In this document: piece by piece, positions 53,501 through 64,000 of the stretch
Position numbering within the stretch: the stretch's first letter is position 1
Layout: the number at the start of each line of letters is the position of its first letter
Origin: Didymodactylos carnosus
Lineage: Eukaryota; Rotifera; Eurotatoria; Philodinida; Philodinidae
Reading direction: 5' to 3'
Assembly (NCBI GenBank): GCA_905250885.1
Contig: CAJNOQ010000112.1
Location: forward strand, 1-64,000
Length of the DNA: 64,000 nt
The notes under the pieces: generated by a model
Told to the model about the DNA's origin: nothing
The model's input: the letters and a program-made list of their open reading frames with translations, nothing else
Databases searched by the model: none
Position numbers and translations under genes: made by a program

Positions 53501-56500
53501 ATTAGCGAACAAAAACTATGTTGGATAATGAATTTAAGAATATACGTATAAACAGTGGTATAATGTTGAACGTCAGAAAAAATGTATCTACTAAATGATA
53601 TTCACACTACTATCATTTTAGATAATAGGAAATGTCTTTCATATGTTAATTTCTAATTACATCATATGCTCAATCTATTTTCGTATTACGAAACAATCTT
53701 ATTCTTGATTTTTTTATCTTAAATAATCAATATAAAGATCTAATAGTAGATAATCGTGTATGATAGACCAAGTCAATAAATTTTTTATATATTATATTAT
53801 ACACTGAACATTTTACAGACATCTGAATCATATTAAATTTAATAACTCTTTCATCAAATCTTTTTCTTTTGCAATTAATTTGGATTGAAAGATATCATAT
53901 GAAAAGGTATGATAAAAACTTCAACTAATGTAAACACTATACATGACGCAAATACTATCGTTCCTAACTATTTAATAAAAAAAATAACCCCTCGTTTGTT
54001 GAAGTGTATTGGTACACGCCCAAACTATAACGAAAAAATGTATATGTAATGTATGTGTATATTAATGTTTATAGTTTTCTACTGTGAGAGCGCATAAACC
54101 TGTATTATGCTTATTTTGTAACTTCATTTAATGTGCACGTGAAAACAATGACTGTGATTTTATTTTTTCAATCATCGTCAAAAACAAATTCTATTAAAAT
54201 TTATAAAAAAAAGAAAACGGAAGGAACAATTCTTCTTGTTGTAAAAGTACATCACTCTAAGCATTTCCAACCTCTTCAGTTTTTGTCAAATGTCAACATA
54301 ATCTTTTAAAACTCTTCATAAAGTTAAACATCGAGTAAATACATTATCACCATTTTGTGACAAAAAAAGTCATTTTTAAAAGAAATATTTCTATTATCGT
54401 TCTATTTGGTAATGAAGACAAATAACAAGAAAAAAAATCTTGTTAAATTTGAAAAAACAAGACTGTTTTTAGTTTTTACTCTTGACTGCAGTCAGACATG
54501 CGACTTCATGAAGAAAACAAAAAATGAATTATACGCTATAAGAAGAAATAGGAAAACTCTTTAGACTCATGTCTCATAGAACAACGAAAGAAAAATACTT
54601 TATTTGTTTATTACATTCTAAACTTGTTACAGTATTTAAGAGCTTAATCAAATATTGACGTCTGTGAGTTTGAAACTATTTCTCTTAAAGTTTGTTTCTT
54701 ATCTCAAGTTTCATCTTGAATGTCATGTTACCCTTTTATACGTTTGTCTTAGCGTTAATATACATATATTTCTTTTTTACTCACACTCTCTTTACTTATA
54801 CTCTTATTCACAACGACTATACTCTTCTCAATAGATGTTTACACGATCACATATATTCATTCTTTGGTTTTCAGGTTAAGTGATCCATGTGTGTTAATCA
54901 AAGTAAACTTTATAGGCTATATATATATCTGTATATAATACCGTATATCTATCTATCACATGTATATTCTTTAATAAAGAACGAGAAATAAAATGAACAC
55001 ACGAACATAGAGTACCAGAGAATGTATAAATAGCTTTTCTGGAAAAGATCGATGATGATGACTCGTGAAATAGACAGATAATTATATTACTAAAGTATTT
55101 CAACAGAAATAGAATGGTATTTCAAAGAAGAAAAAAAAAAAGTCATAAATAATTAATTATTAAGGTGTTGCATAAATTTGATGGTCGTGTCAAGTTCATA
55201 CGAACTTTGTATATTGTTGTTATTATATACATTTAGTTAGTTATACAATATTGATTGTGTTGTTATTCTGTCCTGTCCTTTTTACTGATAGAAAACAAAG
55301 CAAACAATAAAAATGAGATATGTATATAAGATAACTTGGTTATTGTAAGTATATATGTCTACACATTCTGTTTCTATTTTCTATTTGAGTATATGGAATG
55401 ATTAAGTCAGAAAAACATCTACAGTATATTATTGGAATAATTATAAGAAGAAATAGAAAAAAAGATTTAGATTACTCATTTTCACAGTAGGCGGGTTTCA
55501 CATGATGATAGTCATTGATTATAAAAAATCAATAGTAAATAAAATGATTCAACCAAGAAATCACAATAAATTTGAAAATTTATTTCAATTAAGATTATAA
55601 GCAATTTTGATTCTAGTTTTAGTAAAATCTTACAAAATATGATAGAGCTACTGGTTTGGTTAGTTATATTAAATATGTCGATGTGTAATACTACTTATAA
55701 ACTGCTACTTGTCGGGAATAAACGACAGGTGGAGTTCTGTATTAATCGCTCATCTTTTCTTTTTTCTCACATTACTACTAGTTAGACATGGAAAGGATAT
55801 ATAAACTGGATGATCTTTTTCGTAATACAGCAAAAACTTTTTTAGGATTGGAACCCGCCCCTATCTACTACTGGCAGTAGATATTACAGATTTTCTTTTC
55901 TCTGTTAGGTATCAGATTCATTTAATTTTCGGCTTAAATAAATAACCTTACGGATATTTATGTGTAGTAAAATAGTATAAAGAAAAAACACTTCAAAGCT
56001 TTTATTGCTAAGATCATTTAAATTTTTGAGAACAACCAAATAGGATCTTACACTCTAATCAAATATTTTTTAATTATAACATAGTCAAAAACGATACAAC
56101 GAACGATCTTGACAACTGAGGATAACAGTAAGAGACGTCTGATAACACTCGCAACGTCATGTCAGATCTTATCAATTTTTCCGTCTGTAATTATCTTTAT
56201 TAAGACGAGAAAAAACAACTAATTACTTCTGATAGAACATCAATAAGATAAAAACAACAACAAATGACAATCTGCTATATCTGTAGACTATTTATCAATC
56301 TAAAATATAATTGTACAAATATTCTAGAGTAAAAAACAAAAAGAGAAAATTCTTTACTTATAGAAAAAAAAATTGGCATTCATGAAACGGACCACAGATT
56401 AATTTCAATGTATTACCTTTCCCTCGAGGATATTAATGGAAAAAAACTGATTGTAGAGGCGTGTATTCTACTTTTAGTAACTAGTATTTTTGTTTTATCT

Positions 56501-56519
56501 ACTCTGTATTATCTTAGAT
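50532..56519. other. Gene-free stretch upstream of the kinase gene
   Basis: No supported exon in about 6 kb. AT-rich with simple repeats: poly-A near 52299-52318, (AT)n near 52490-52508, CT near 51765-51786. The kinase promoter and any 5' untranslated exon must lie near 50532 and above. Frames such as 51984-52346 are low-complexity. Confidence 0.5.
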
Positions 56520-57692
56520 AAGGTGCTGGGGATTCGAAAGTTCAGTAGACTTTTACTTTTGCATATTTTTATACATGGTTGGATAGAACTCGTTGATCTG
56601 GAGAAGAAAATATACGTTTTAATGTTTGAAAACATTTTCTTCATGTCGAAAAATTGAAAAACTTCGTAGAGAAAAATCCTTCAGTTTCAAAAAATTCACA
56701 CTTTTTTCTTTTTCGTGTTTCGAACTTTTTGAAAGTGCTTTTTTTACATTCAGCATCAAAACCTGAGTATGCGAATGATACTTGATCGAGGTTGAAGTCA
56801 AAGGTCTATCCAGTGTGGAGGTCTAGATCGGGAGCGAAAAACTCGGAGCTTTTTTAAGATTCTCATATCGAAAAACCACTGAGATTTTCATCAAAAAATG
56901 AAAATCAATGAAAAGTCTTGAAATATATATTATTCGATTCAGTTTTCGGCGCTGATTCCGAATATGATACTTTTATTGCATAAAAAGTGAATTCTATGAA
57001 CAGAATTGAGAACTACGATTAGAATTCCGATTTTTTCCCTCCCGATCTAGGAAAAATGACGTTTCTCAGTGACAAAATAAAATAAAACAAGTGATATATC
57101 CTTTTAAAGCGCGTGAAATGGCGGTTCTAATGATGTAAAACAATCAGCTTCATCTCTTCACAAAAAACTAGATAGATTTACACAATTGTTTAAAGACTTT
57201 TTAAAGCGAGAATCCAAGACGTCCACACTGGATAGACCTTTGACTTCAACCTCGATCAAGTATCATTCGCATACTCAGGTTTTGATGTTGAATGTAAAAA
57301 AAGCACTTTCAAAAAGTTCGAAACACGAAAAAGAAAAAAGTGTGAATTTTTTGAAACTGAAGGATTTTTCTCTACGAAGTTTTTCAATTTTTCGACATGA
57401 AGAAAATGTTTTCAAACATTAAAACGTATATTTTCTTCTCCAGATCAACGAGTTCTATCCAACCATGTATAAAAATATGCAAAAGTAAAAGTCTACTGAA
57501 CTTTCAAATTCCCAGATCCAAAACACGAAAATCAGAAAATAAAAGTCCAAAATCAGAAAAATCTGAGAAAATGAAGTAGAAAATCAGTAGACCTTAGGGC
57601 AAAAAAGAGCAGAAACGAGGCAGAAAAAATTCCAGAAATCAAAATTTTTCTGCCAAAATCAGAGGATCTGGGATCCCTTTTCGCAGCACCTT
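56520..57692. mobile_element. Foldback element with near-identical arms
   Basis: The ends AAGGTGCTG (56520) and CAGCACCTT (to 57692) are inverted. The left arm (about 56530-56830) and right arm (about 57214-57510) are nearly identical in inverted orientation. The same 60-codon open frame, MTSTSIKYHSHTQVLM onward, reads out of both arms (56619-56801 minus; 57243-57422 plus) with no amino-acid difference. The right side carries about 170 extra bp before its end, bracketed by CCAGATCC and GGATCTGG. The central 380 bp are not repeated. The shared frame is probably a by-product of the arms and not a gene. Confidence 0.85.
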
Positions 57693-59285
57693 AATTATAT
57701 TCTAGATCTAGTTGAACAGTCTCATGGTACAGAAGATTGGCATTCGTGGTTAAACTACATATTAGAAATTGCACGATAGCTGATCAATATATACACACTA
57801 GAGCATTTTCCGTTTACGTAGAGAAAAACAATAATATTTTAAAGTATTATCTAATTTTAAAATGAGTAAGTTACTGATATGGGATCCACGAAGGCTTCAT
57901 GAAACAATAGAAAGAAAACATATATATAAAATATATTTTTCGAAAAAAAAGATGTCATTCATCTGAGTAAAAATACTAACTTGTTCTCTAATTCAATTTA
58001 TAAAAATTCGACGTGATGTATGGAATTTCATGATCAGAATAAAGAAAACTTTCTTTCCAGTAATTTATATACATATGCCATCTACGATCGATCAAATCAA
58101 ATATTTATAGATCGATTTTATTTTAGATCATCATCTGGGTATCTGCACATTCACACAAAACATCAACACATAAAAAGTCTAAATAAAAACTTTTTTGCTT
58201 CATATACTTACTATCAATATAAGGGCTTGTTTAACGACGACGAAAAAGAAAAGAAAATTAATGGTATGTGAAACTACTCTTGTTTAAAAAAAAAACTAAA
58301 CAAGTGTGTATTAGGAGTGAATACAAGAAAAGAAAAAAAAATGTTCAGTTAATACAGTAACATCGTCCGATAGTATTCATAATACTATGATTTAAAAATT
58401 CTATTGTAAAAATTATTATTTCAATTTTTTCATAAATAAGCTAGATCTTGTTGACACACGAAAAAAATCAATGAAGGCGATAAATGGCAAGATGAACTTT
58501 GTGCTATCAGCTATCATTTTATCGTCAAAAGTGAAGTAATCGATTTTTAATCATTTAAAAGTTTTTATACGAAAGATAATTAGATTATGGAACAGAGAAT
58601 GATTGAATATCTGAAATTTTTGGCAAAGTAACGTCTATTTTAATTGCTGAACTGTAACATTTAACAGAAGTGATGTTTTTTGTATCTGGTGACAATTTGC
58701 ATTTAATGATGCATTTGATGTCAAATAAATCAGGGACAATGGCAGATTGACAAGTGCTGTATGTTCAAAGATAAGAACAAGGTCAATACAATTACGATAG
58801 AGCACTCACTCTCTCATATGATAATATTTACTTAAGACAGAGGGATACCGCTAAGAGTCATAAATAATCTAAGAATAAATTGAAGAATTACCACTGCAAA
58901 AAAGAAAAGAACAACTGACACTATTATATCAAACGACTTTCTTGTCCTATTTCTTGGAAACTTCTTATTCCATGACATTTCAGACAATAATCTTCAATAC
59001 TTTACGTAAGTTTTTTATTTCACTGTTCTTGGCTGAAATGATAAAACAGAACTTTCAACGAAGAATCTTGCAAATCAAAAATACATATAGGTAACCTTCT
59101 TTTTATATATGTCAGAGAGATTAGCTCCTCTGACGCCAACATGGATAAGACTCTATTGTCTCGTGACAAGAATCTTTCGAAATTTAAGAAAATTTCTATG
59201 GACATGTATGTATTATATTGTGCAACGTTTTCGATATAATTTTCTTAACAAGGATGGATAAATTTTAGCGAATAATTAAAAATGT
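57693..59285. other. Intergenic, no supported gene
   Basis: AT-rich spacer. The plus frame 58020-58271 (83 codons) has no recognisable domain or exon context. Nothing else supported. Confidence 0.45.
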
Positions 59286-59289
59286 TTTC

Positions 59290-59485
59290 TTTAAGTAACA
59301 ACGTTTCACTTACTCAAGTCAACATCACAACATAACAATCGTTCGTTACTCATTAGTTTGTAGTACTAAAAAAAAACTGACTTACTTAACGTGTTTCATC
59401 TCTACCATAGTTACTCAGTTAAAAAATTTAACGTATATCATAATCCCCGTTACTGAGTAAATCAAAATTTTTTCAAGTAACTTTT
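59290..59485. repeat. Patch of repeated GTTACT/AGTAAC motifs
   Basis: GTTACTCA, CGTTACTGAGTAA, AAGTAAC and similar halves recur on both strands in about 200 bp. Such clusters are usual in ends of hAT-like miniature elements, but clean inverted termini and a target duplication are not visible. Confidence 0.4.
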
Positions 59486-59669
59486 CGAAAAGAAGTGGAG
59501 AAAAAAAAATCACTGATCATGCGAATATTAAAGTTATAGTGCAAAAATCGACAAAACAAATTAATGATTTTAACGTCAACAAAACTTGTCATTTTAGAAA
59601 AGAATCTTTTGTGTAAAAAATTAAAAAAATATCATAATAAAAACCTTGGCTAATTCATGAAGATAAATT

Positions 59670-59828
59670 TAAAGATTCTTGGCTGAAATGACAAGAATCT
59701 TGCAGGAACATCGATAAGAACTAATTTGGATGATGAAAGTGAACGTTTCACTATATTCCACTTTCTTATCGACGACCTTCTTGCACGATTCTCGTTTCCT
59801 GTCATTTGAGTCAAAATCCTTTCTTAAA
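59670..59828. repeat. Worn hairpin
   Basis: AAGATTCTTGGCTGAAATGACAAGAATC… at 59676-59735 pairs loosely with the stretch 59763-59825 (CTTATCGAC, TTCTTGCA, GATTCTCG, CTGTCATTT, AATCCTTT). Several mismatches. A related piece starting TTCTTGGCTGAAATGA lies at 59027. Probably an old small palindromic repeat. Confidence 0.45.
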
Positions 59829-61521
59829 CTTTTATCTTTTCTCGCGTAAGATTCTTAACTGCATTGATAAGATAGATCAATGAAGGAATCATCTATCTGT
59901 TTTTCTAAGCTCTTATGCTTTATATATACAGAGAGAAAGAGAAAGATTAAGAATTGTGAGTATAGATAAAGAAAATTTTCACATTTCCAATAAGATATTT
60001 TTCAAAACGATCGAGTCAGTGCAATACAAATGTTATGTTAGCATATATCTAACCATTTTTTTAAGGAACGAAGAGGGAAATAAAATTAAAAATATTTTCA
60101 TGGTGAAAAGATTCCTGCAAACAGTGGCAATAAACATAAGAAAAAAAATCTTATAAGAAACTCGATTTGTTAAGGGTCGATTTTGCTCTTCTTATCTGTT
60201 TTACATTACTTATAGATAACTGTGTGATGAAGTATGATAACATCTTGGCCAAAACTCAAAAGTTTTGATGTGTGTGTGAAAAAAGAAGTTTGATTAGATC
60301 AAAGAACTCATTTTATTTCTCCCATTGACCAGTAAGTAATAAGATTAAGTTAATGAAACAAGAAGTTTGTTTGATCATTTTAATAAACAAATATAAAAAC
60401 CAAATAAATATATTCTTTAGATAATTTGTAAACAAAAAACTATACAGAGAAAATATTTCAACAGAATTCTACCGAGGACAATATTTCGTTTGTTATTCAC
60501 CAACGTAATATAATCAAAATAATTGCAGAAATGAATCCATTATAGAACATACTGTCGTCATTATCTGTTTACGGTTATATGACACCGTTGCATTTAATTC
60601 AATGATTTTTGTATTTGATAAAATAGTTTTAAATCTGTATGATTTAAATGAACTAATTCTGATTCATCTGCGATCGATTGCCAACATGATGAACCATGAT
60701 AAAAACTTTCAATTTTATTCTTTATTGTAAAAATTATTTGATCATGTTATTATTCATACGATACAAGAACATGATACTAAATTCAATATATTTATAACTG
60801 ATGTACTCTCATACATATGAAGTTGTTGTAGTTTTGATACTGTTACTTTCAGTTTTAAAGTATTGAGCTGTAATAATGCATGAAACAGTAATCAACAGTG
60901 AGAACATAAATTTGATTGAAATTTTACATTTTCTGCACATACACCATAAACAGCTAAAGTTTACACGGTAATATTAGCGTATTTCAGAATTCACATAAGC
61001 AATTTGTTGGCGATCATTTTAAGCATGTTTAAAATTATCATTTAATACATCGATTTCATTATGAGCGCGCTAAAGATAAATATGAAAACAAATAGAATAG
61101 CAAGTACAGAACAAATCGAACTGGACGATGATTTACAGAAGTGTCTCTCTCAAAAGAAAAGCCGCTCGCTCAAGCGCCTGAAAAAGCATCACTCAATGCA
61201 TTCTGGTCGTAATTCAAGGTCAATGTATCTAAATATAGATAAATATTTCTCTCGTTGCAACTAGATGACATTGTCCATGAATTAACATTTACATCGAATT
61301 AACTTGATGCATAGAGCAATGCAGGTATATAATTGCTTTATCTCGAGTATCCAGATAAAAGATTAAAAAATATCGATCGAAACTCTAGCTAAAAAGTAAG
61401 TACGTATTTTGGCTAGGGTCATTTTGTTTGGACATTTTCCAAGATAGGTCTTTTGTGACTAAAGATTTCTAGAAAAGTGGTAGTATCTAACGTAAAAATA
61501 TTGTTCTAGAATTTTGAACTA
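59829..61521. other. Intergenic, no supported gene
   Basis: AT-rich spacer. The plus frames 59956-60156 and 61061-61264 are short; the second is Ser/Lys/Arg-rich but has no exon partner or family resemblance. Nothing else supported. Confidence 0.45.
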
Positions 61522-62000
61522 TCAAATAGAATACTGAACTATAAACTTTTCTTCAGTCGAGAAGACAACGTACGTATTCGATATTGGTGTATGAGATAAA
61601 TTCCTTTTGCTATTCGAAGTTGTTGTAGTGTTAATAGTATGAAAATGTTTACCGTTGTTTCTAGAACGCTGATGAAGCAATTCATTGTTATATAATTGTT
61701 CAATATATTGGTCATTTTGTTTTCTTATTACTGATTTTTTTCGTCCAATAATCTCTCGTATTTTCACTTTTTTCTCTGATAATAATGATCGAGTATTTCT
61801 GATGCCCTGAATTTCATACAGATCAAATAGAATACCATTGATAACATATTTTTATTCGAAAATATTTAAAACAGCCGCTGAACTTGTTGTTTTATTTTCA
61901 TCACTTAAAAATTTGACAGTAGCTGCAACTATATGATATCGTTGATCAAATGATGTTGATTTATCTAAACGATTGAATCAGTCGTTGTTGGAATGACTAA
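61522..62000 (-). pseudogene. Decayed coding sequence, unidentified (part 1)
   Basis: On the minus strand a T-rich stretch ending in AG at about 62001 is followed by coding-like sequence (FNRLDKSTSFDQRYHIV and on), which continues to the 81-codon open frame 61522-61767 (KIREIIGRKKSVIRKQNDQY). Two in-frame stops interrupt it, so it is either broken or contains unrecognised intron boundaries. Composition is clearly protein-like (Ser/Thr/Asn-rich end, basic middle). I do not recognise the family. Confidence 0.45.
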
Positions 62001-62942
62001 AAAAATGAAAATCAACGTAGATCAAAGATTCACTGAACGTGCTATAAAATTTGTCCTGACGTAAGAGGTAAATTCTTTTTATTAAAAAGACATTCGCATC
62101 GCTCGACCAACGCAGTTTATTTGTAGTAATTATTTACTCCGACAGCAGTTTTTCCCCTTTTTCATAGGCCAATCACAATTTGCTAAAGTACACACGTCGA
62201 AGACGTCTCCGAACTATGTACGAGCTTTTCACGCAGGGCTACAACTTTAACAAGTATTAACTAGCTACGCAATAGTCTCTTAAAAAACTAGGGCTTTTTT
62301 TAAGCTACTTTATTTATGTATTTCATCCTCCAAAAAGATAAAAATATGACATTAGAGTAAAGAGTGTCACTTACAAGGCAAAAAGAAAATTATCTGTTCA
62401 TTCAATATGAAGACAATTTTTAGTCTAATTTACCGGTTTCACACAATATAGATATGTATGTTGGATTCTTCGCGTCTTGTTTAAGTCAACATTTCATAGG
62501 AATATCGTTCAAATCTGATTTTCTAGCCGATCTATTTTATGAGACTGCATCAATATGAAATACATCTAAAACCAATTACAATTTAAACAAGCTAAAATTT
62601 TGTTGTTTTTGCTATAAAATTCAACAAAATGAGGAGTAATCAGAGTGTTAAAGACAACTGCTAATATAGTGAAATTCATGTGATCTAAAAAAGTAGTATT
62701 TATACGATAGTTGAAATGTGATTGTGATGGGAATAATCCACTGTACTACAAATAATCACGATCGGCGTTGTGAACGTTGAACAAAATCTCTTGTTCATAA
62801 AGAGCAATGGAAATCGTACTTCTTTTTCAAAAATAATTGTTGAAAACCTCTAATGAATAATATTGTTTGAACATTTTTGGTATTTTTGTACAGCAAGTAT
62901 ATTTTAAATTTTGATTCATCGACTCATGTGAAAAACAAATAC
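62001..62942. other. Spacer between two coding fossils
   Basis: No exon supported. A slightly GC-richer patch at about 62090-62240 contains GGCCAATCAC, which could be a CCAAT-box type site or chance. Confidence 0.35.
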
Positions 62943-63240
62943 ATATAAATAAATAATATACAAATGTGGCCTGGTTGATCAGAATTAAACAAAAATTCGA
63001 TGGTATACCATTCTTCATATAAATGAACTAATTTCAGTGTATCACAACCGATAGCCAGTTGACATGTAATTGCTTGTACCGATTCTAATGAACGAAAAGG
63101 CTTTGGTAAAAGAAATTCAATAGGATGATATTGATCGATTGAACAATCATTAGTAAATAAACATGAAGACGAATATTGAATTTGAATTGTTTTCCTCCAA
63201 AATTATTTGATAACTGATGACTATTTGTTTTTGAACGACA
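62943..63240 (-). pseudogene. Decayed coding sequence, unidentified (part 2)
   Basis: The minus strand is open and protein-like from about 63240 to about 62945, including CSIDQYHPIEFLLPKPFRSL and LAIGCDTLKLVHLYEEWYTI. A frame change near the upstream end and the lack of a start argue that it is a fragment. It could belong with 61522-62000, being on the same strand 1 kb upstream. No family recognised. Confidence 0.45.
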
Positions 63241-64000
63241 TTTCACGTTCTTCTATCTTGGTGAGACGAGTGAAACAGTATCAGTAACCCGCTGCTGTAC
63301 GGTTGTGTTGAGAAACATAGATGACACACTATACAGTATTTCCACTAATTTGTAATTTGAATTAAATCATTCTTTTTTTTTCTTCTTTTCATTTATGTCT
63401 TTATCACACATACGTTCTTTAAATTATTCAAAAATTGATCATCTGAGAATTAAATTTTAATTCTATTATCGTTACATTAACGCATCAAGCACGAAGGAGC
63501 CTGCGACAATGTTTTACGAACAGTAGAACACTGTCATCTGTTTTCTCAGCGAAAGCATTGATACAAAGTTTCTTTAAACTAGATTTGAATAGTAAAAACT
63601 GATGCACTGGACTTAAGACATTGAAGTCATAGTTAGAGTGGCGATGATAAATTCTAACCACGCAGTAGTAGTCTGCCACAAGAAGACGGTGAAGTCTTGT
63701 GAACGTACATTAAGCACAAACTAGTGACAGCTCAAAAAGAAAGTGTAGCACTCCTTTTACATGATGAAAGAAAGCTGCACCATGGGCTTGTATTATTCTA
63801 CTTTGGATCTTCTCATCTTCATTTTACATCAGACAAGACTAGATGCAACTTTGTTGAGTGATAACACATTTAACTAGTATAGGACATAGGAAAGCTTTAA
63901 TAGTTAGAGCAACTATCACGTTTCTGTTTACCTATTATCAAAGCTACTAGTACCGATGCCAAGTTGTAGAGGAATGCAGTCTGAAAGAAAATTATAAACA
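63241..64000. other. End of window, no supported gene
   Basis: A slightly GC-richer stretch at 63480-63800 holds a 64-codon minus frame (63485-63679) with no recognisable motif. No RNA gene or repeat structure supported. Confidence 0.4.

Noticed and set aside
56619-57422. The same 60-codon open frame on opposite strands, looking like a duplicated small gene
   Set aside because: It lies inside the two arms of an inverted-repeat element; the identity comes from the arms, with no start context, splice site or known motif.

Overview
The window is nuclear DNA from an AT-rich invertebrate animal. The case rests on split genes with many short GT-AG introns (mostly about 45-75 bp), metazoan-only families such as an NK1 homeobox gene, and strongly AT-biased codons. 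Tiny introns, high AT and a repeat-rich background would suit a rotifer-like genome (bdelloid or monogonont), but that placement is inference; no marker here fixes the species.

Five protein genes can be modelled, all on the minus strand. They are an ATP8A-type P4-ATPase lipid flippase (1826-8509; 35 exons, 1162 aa when joined), an MGAT1 N-acetylglucosaminyltransferase I (14531-16372; 11 exons), an NK1/slouch (NKX1) homeobox gene (30320-31581; 2 exons), an NRBF2-like autophagy adaptor (44692-45687; 4 coding exons) and a PCTAIRE-family cyclin-dependent kinase of the CDK16/17/18 group (47276-50531; 4 exons, about 1010 aa). They are not an operon. The first two act in membrane and Golgi biology, NRBF2 in autophagy, the homeobox gene in development, and the kinase in neuronal or vesicle signalling. 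Two stretches of decayed coding sequence (about 20890-22200 and 61520-63240, both minus) were not identified.

Between the genes lies a dense population of short non-autonomous repeats. There are long inverted-repeat (foldback) elements at 13301-14347, 16551-17534, 19135-19885, 41945-42621 and 56520-57692. Terminal-inverted-repeat elements lie at 12042-12160, 21631-21983 (hAT-like, inside a dead gene), 24411-25048, 25545-25743 (perfect 8-bp target duplication) and 44301-44581. A 1.3-kb region at 22834-24172 has arms packed with AAGTACTTG-type palindromes. A 390-bp sequence occurs twice (20497-20885 and 27845-28234).

The NK1 gene stands in a wide gene-poor stretch (about 25.7-41.9 kb). This fits the large regulatory domains of developmental genes, though no enhancer can be proved from one sequence.

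Points most worth a second look are: the frame-breaking eighth intron of MGAT1; an exon-like duplicate and two hammerhead-like stem-loop motifs in long introns of the flippase gene; the PCTALRE signature and very long N-terminus of the kinase; and the palindrome-studded element. I did not find a convincing novel multi-gene system.
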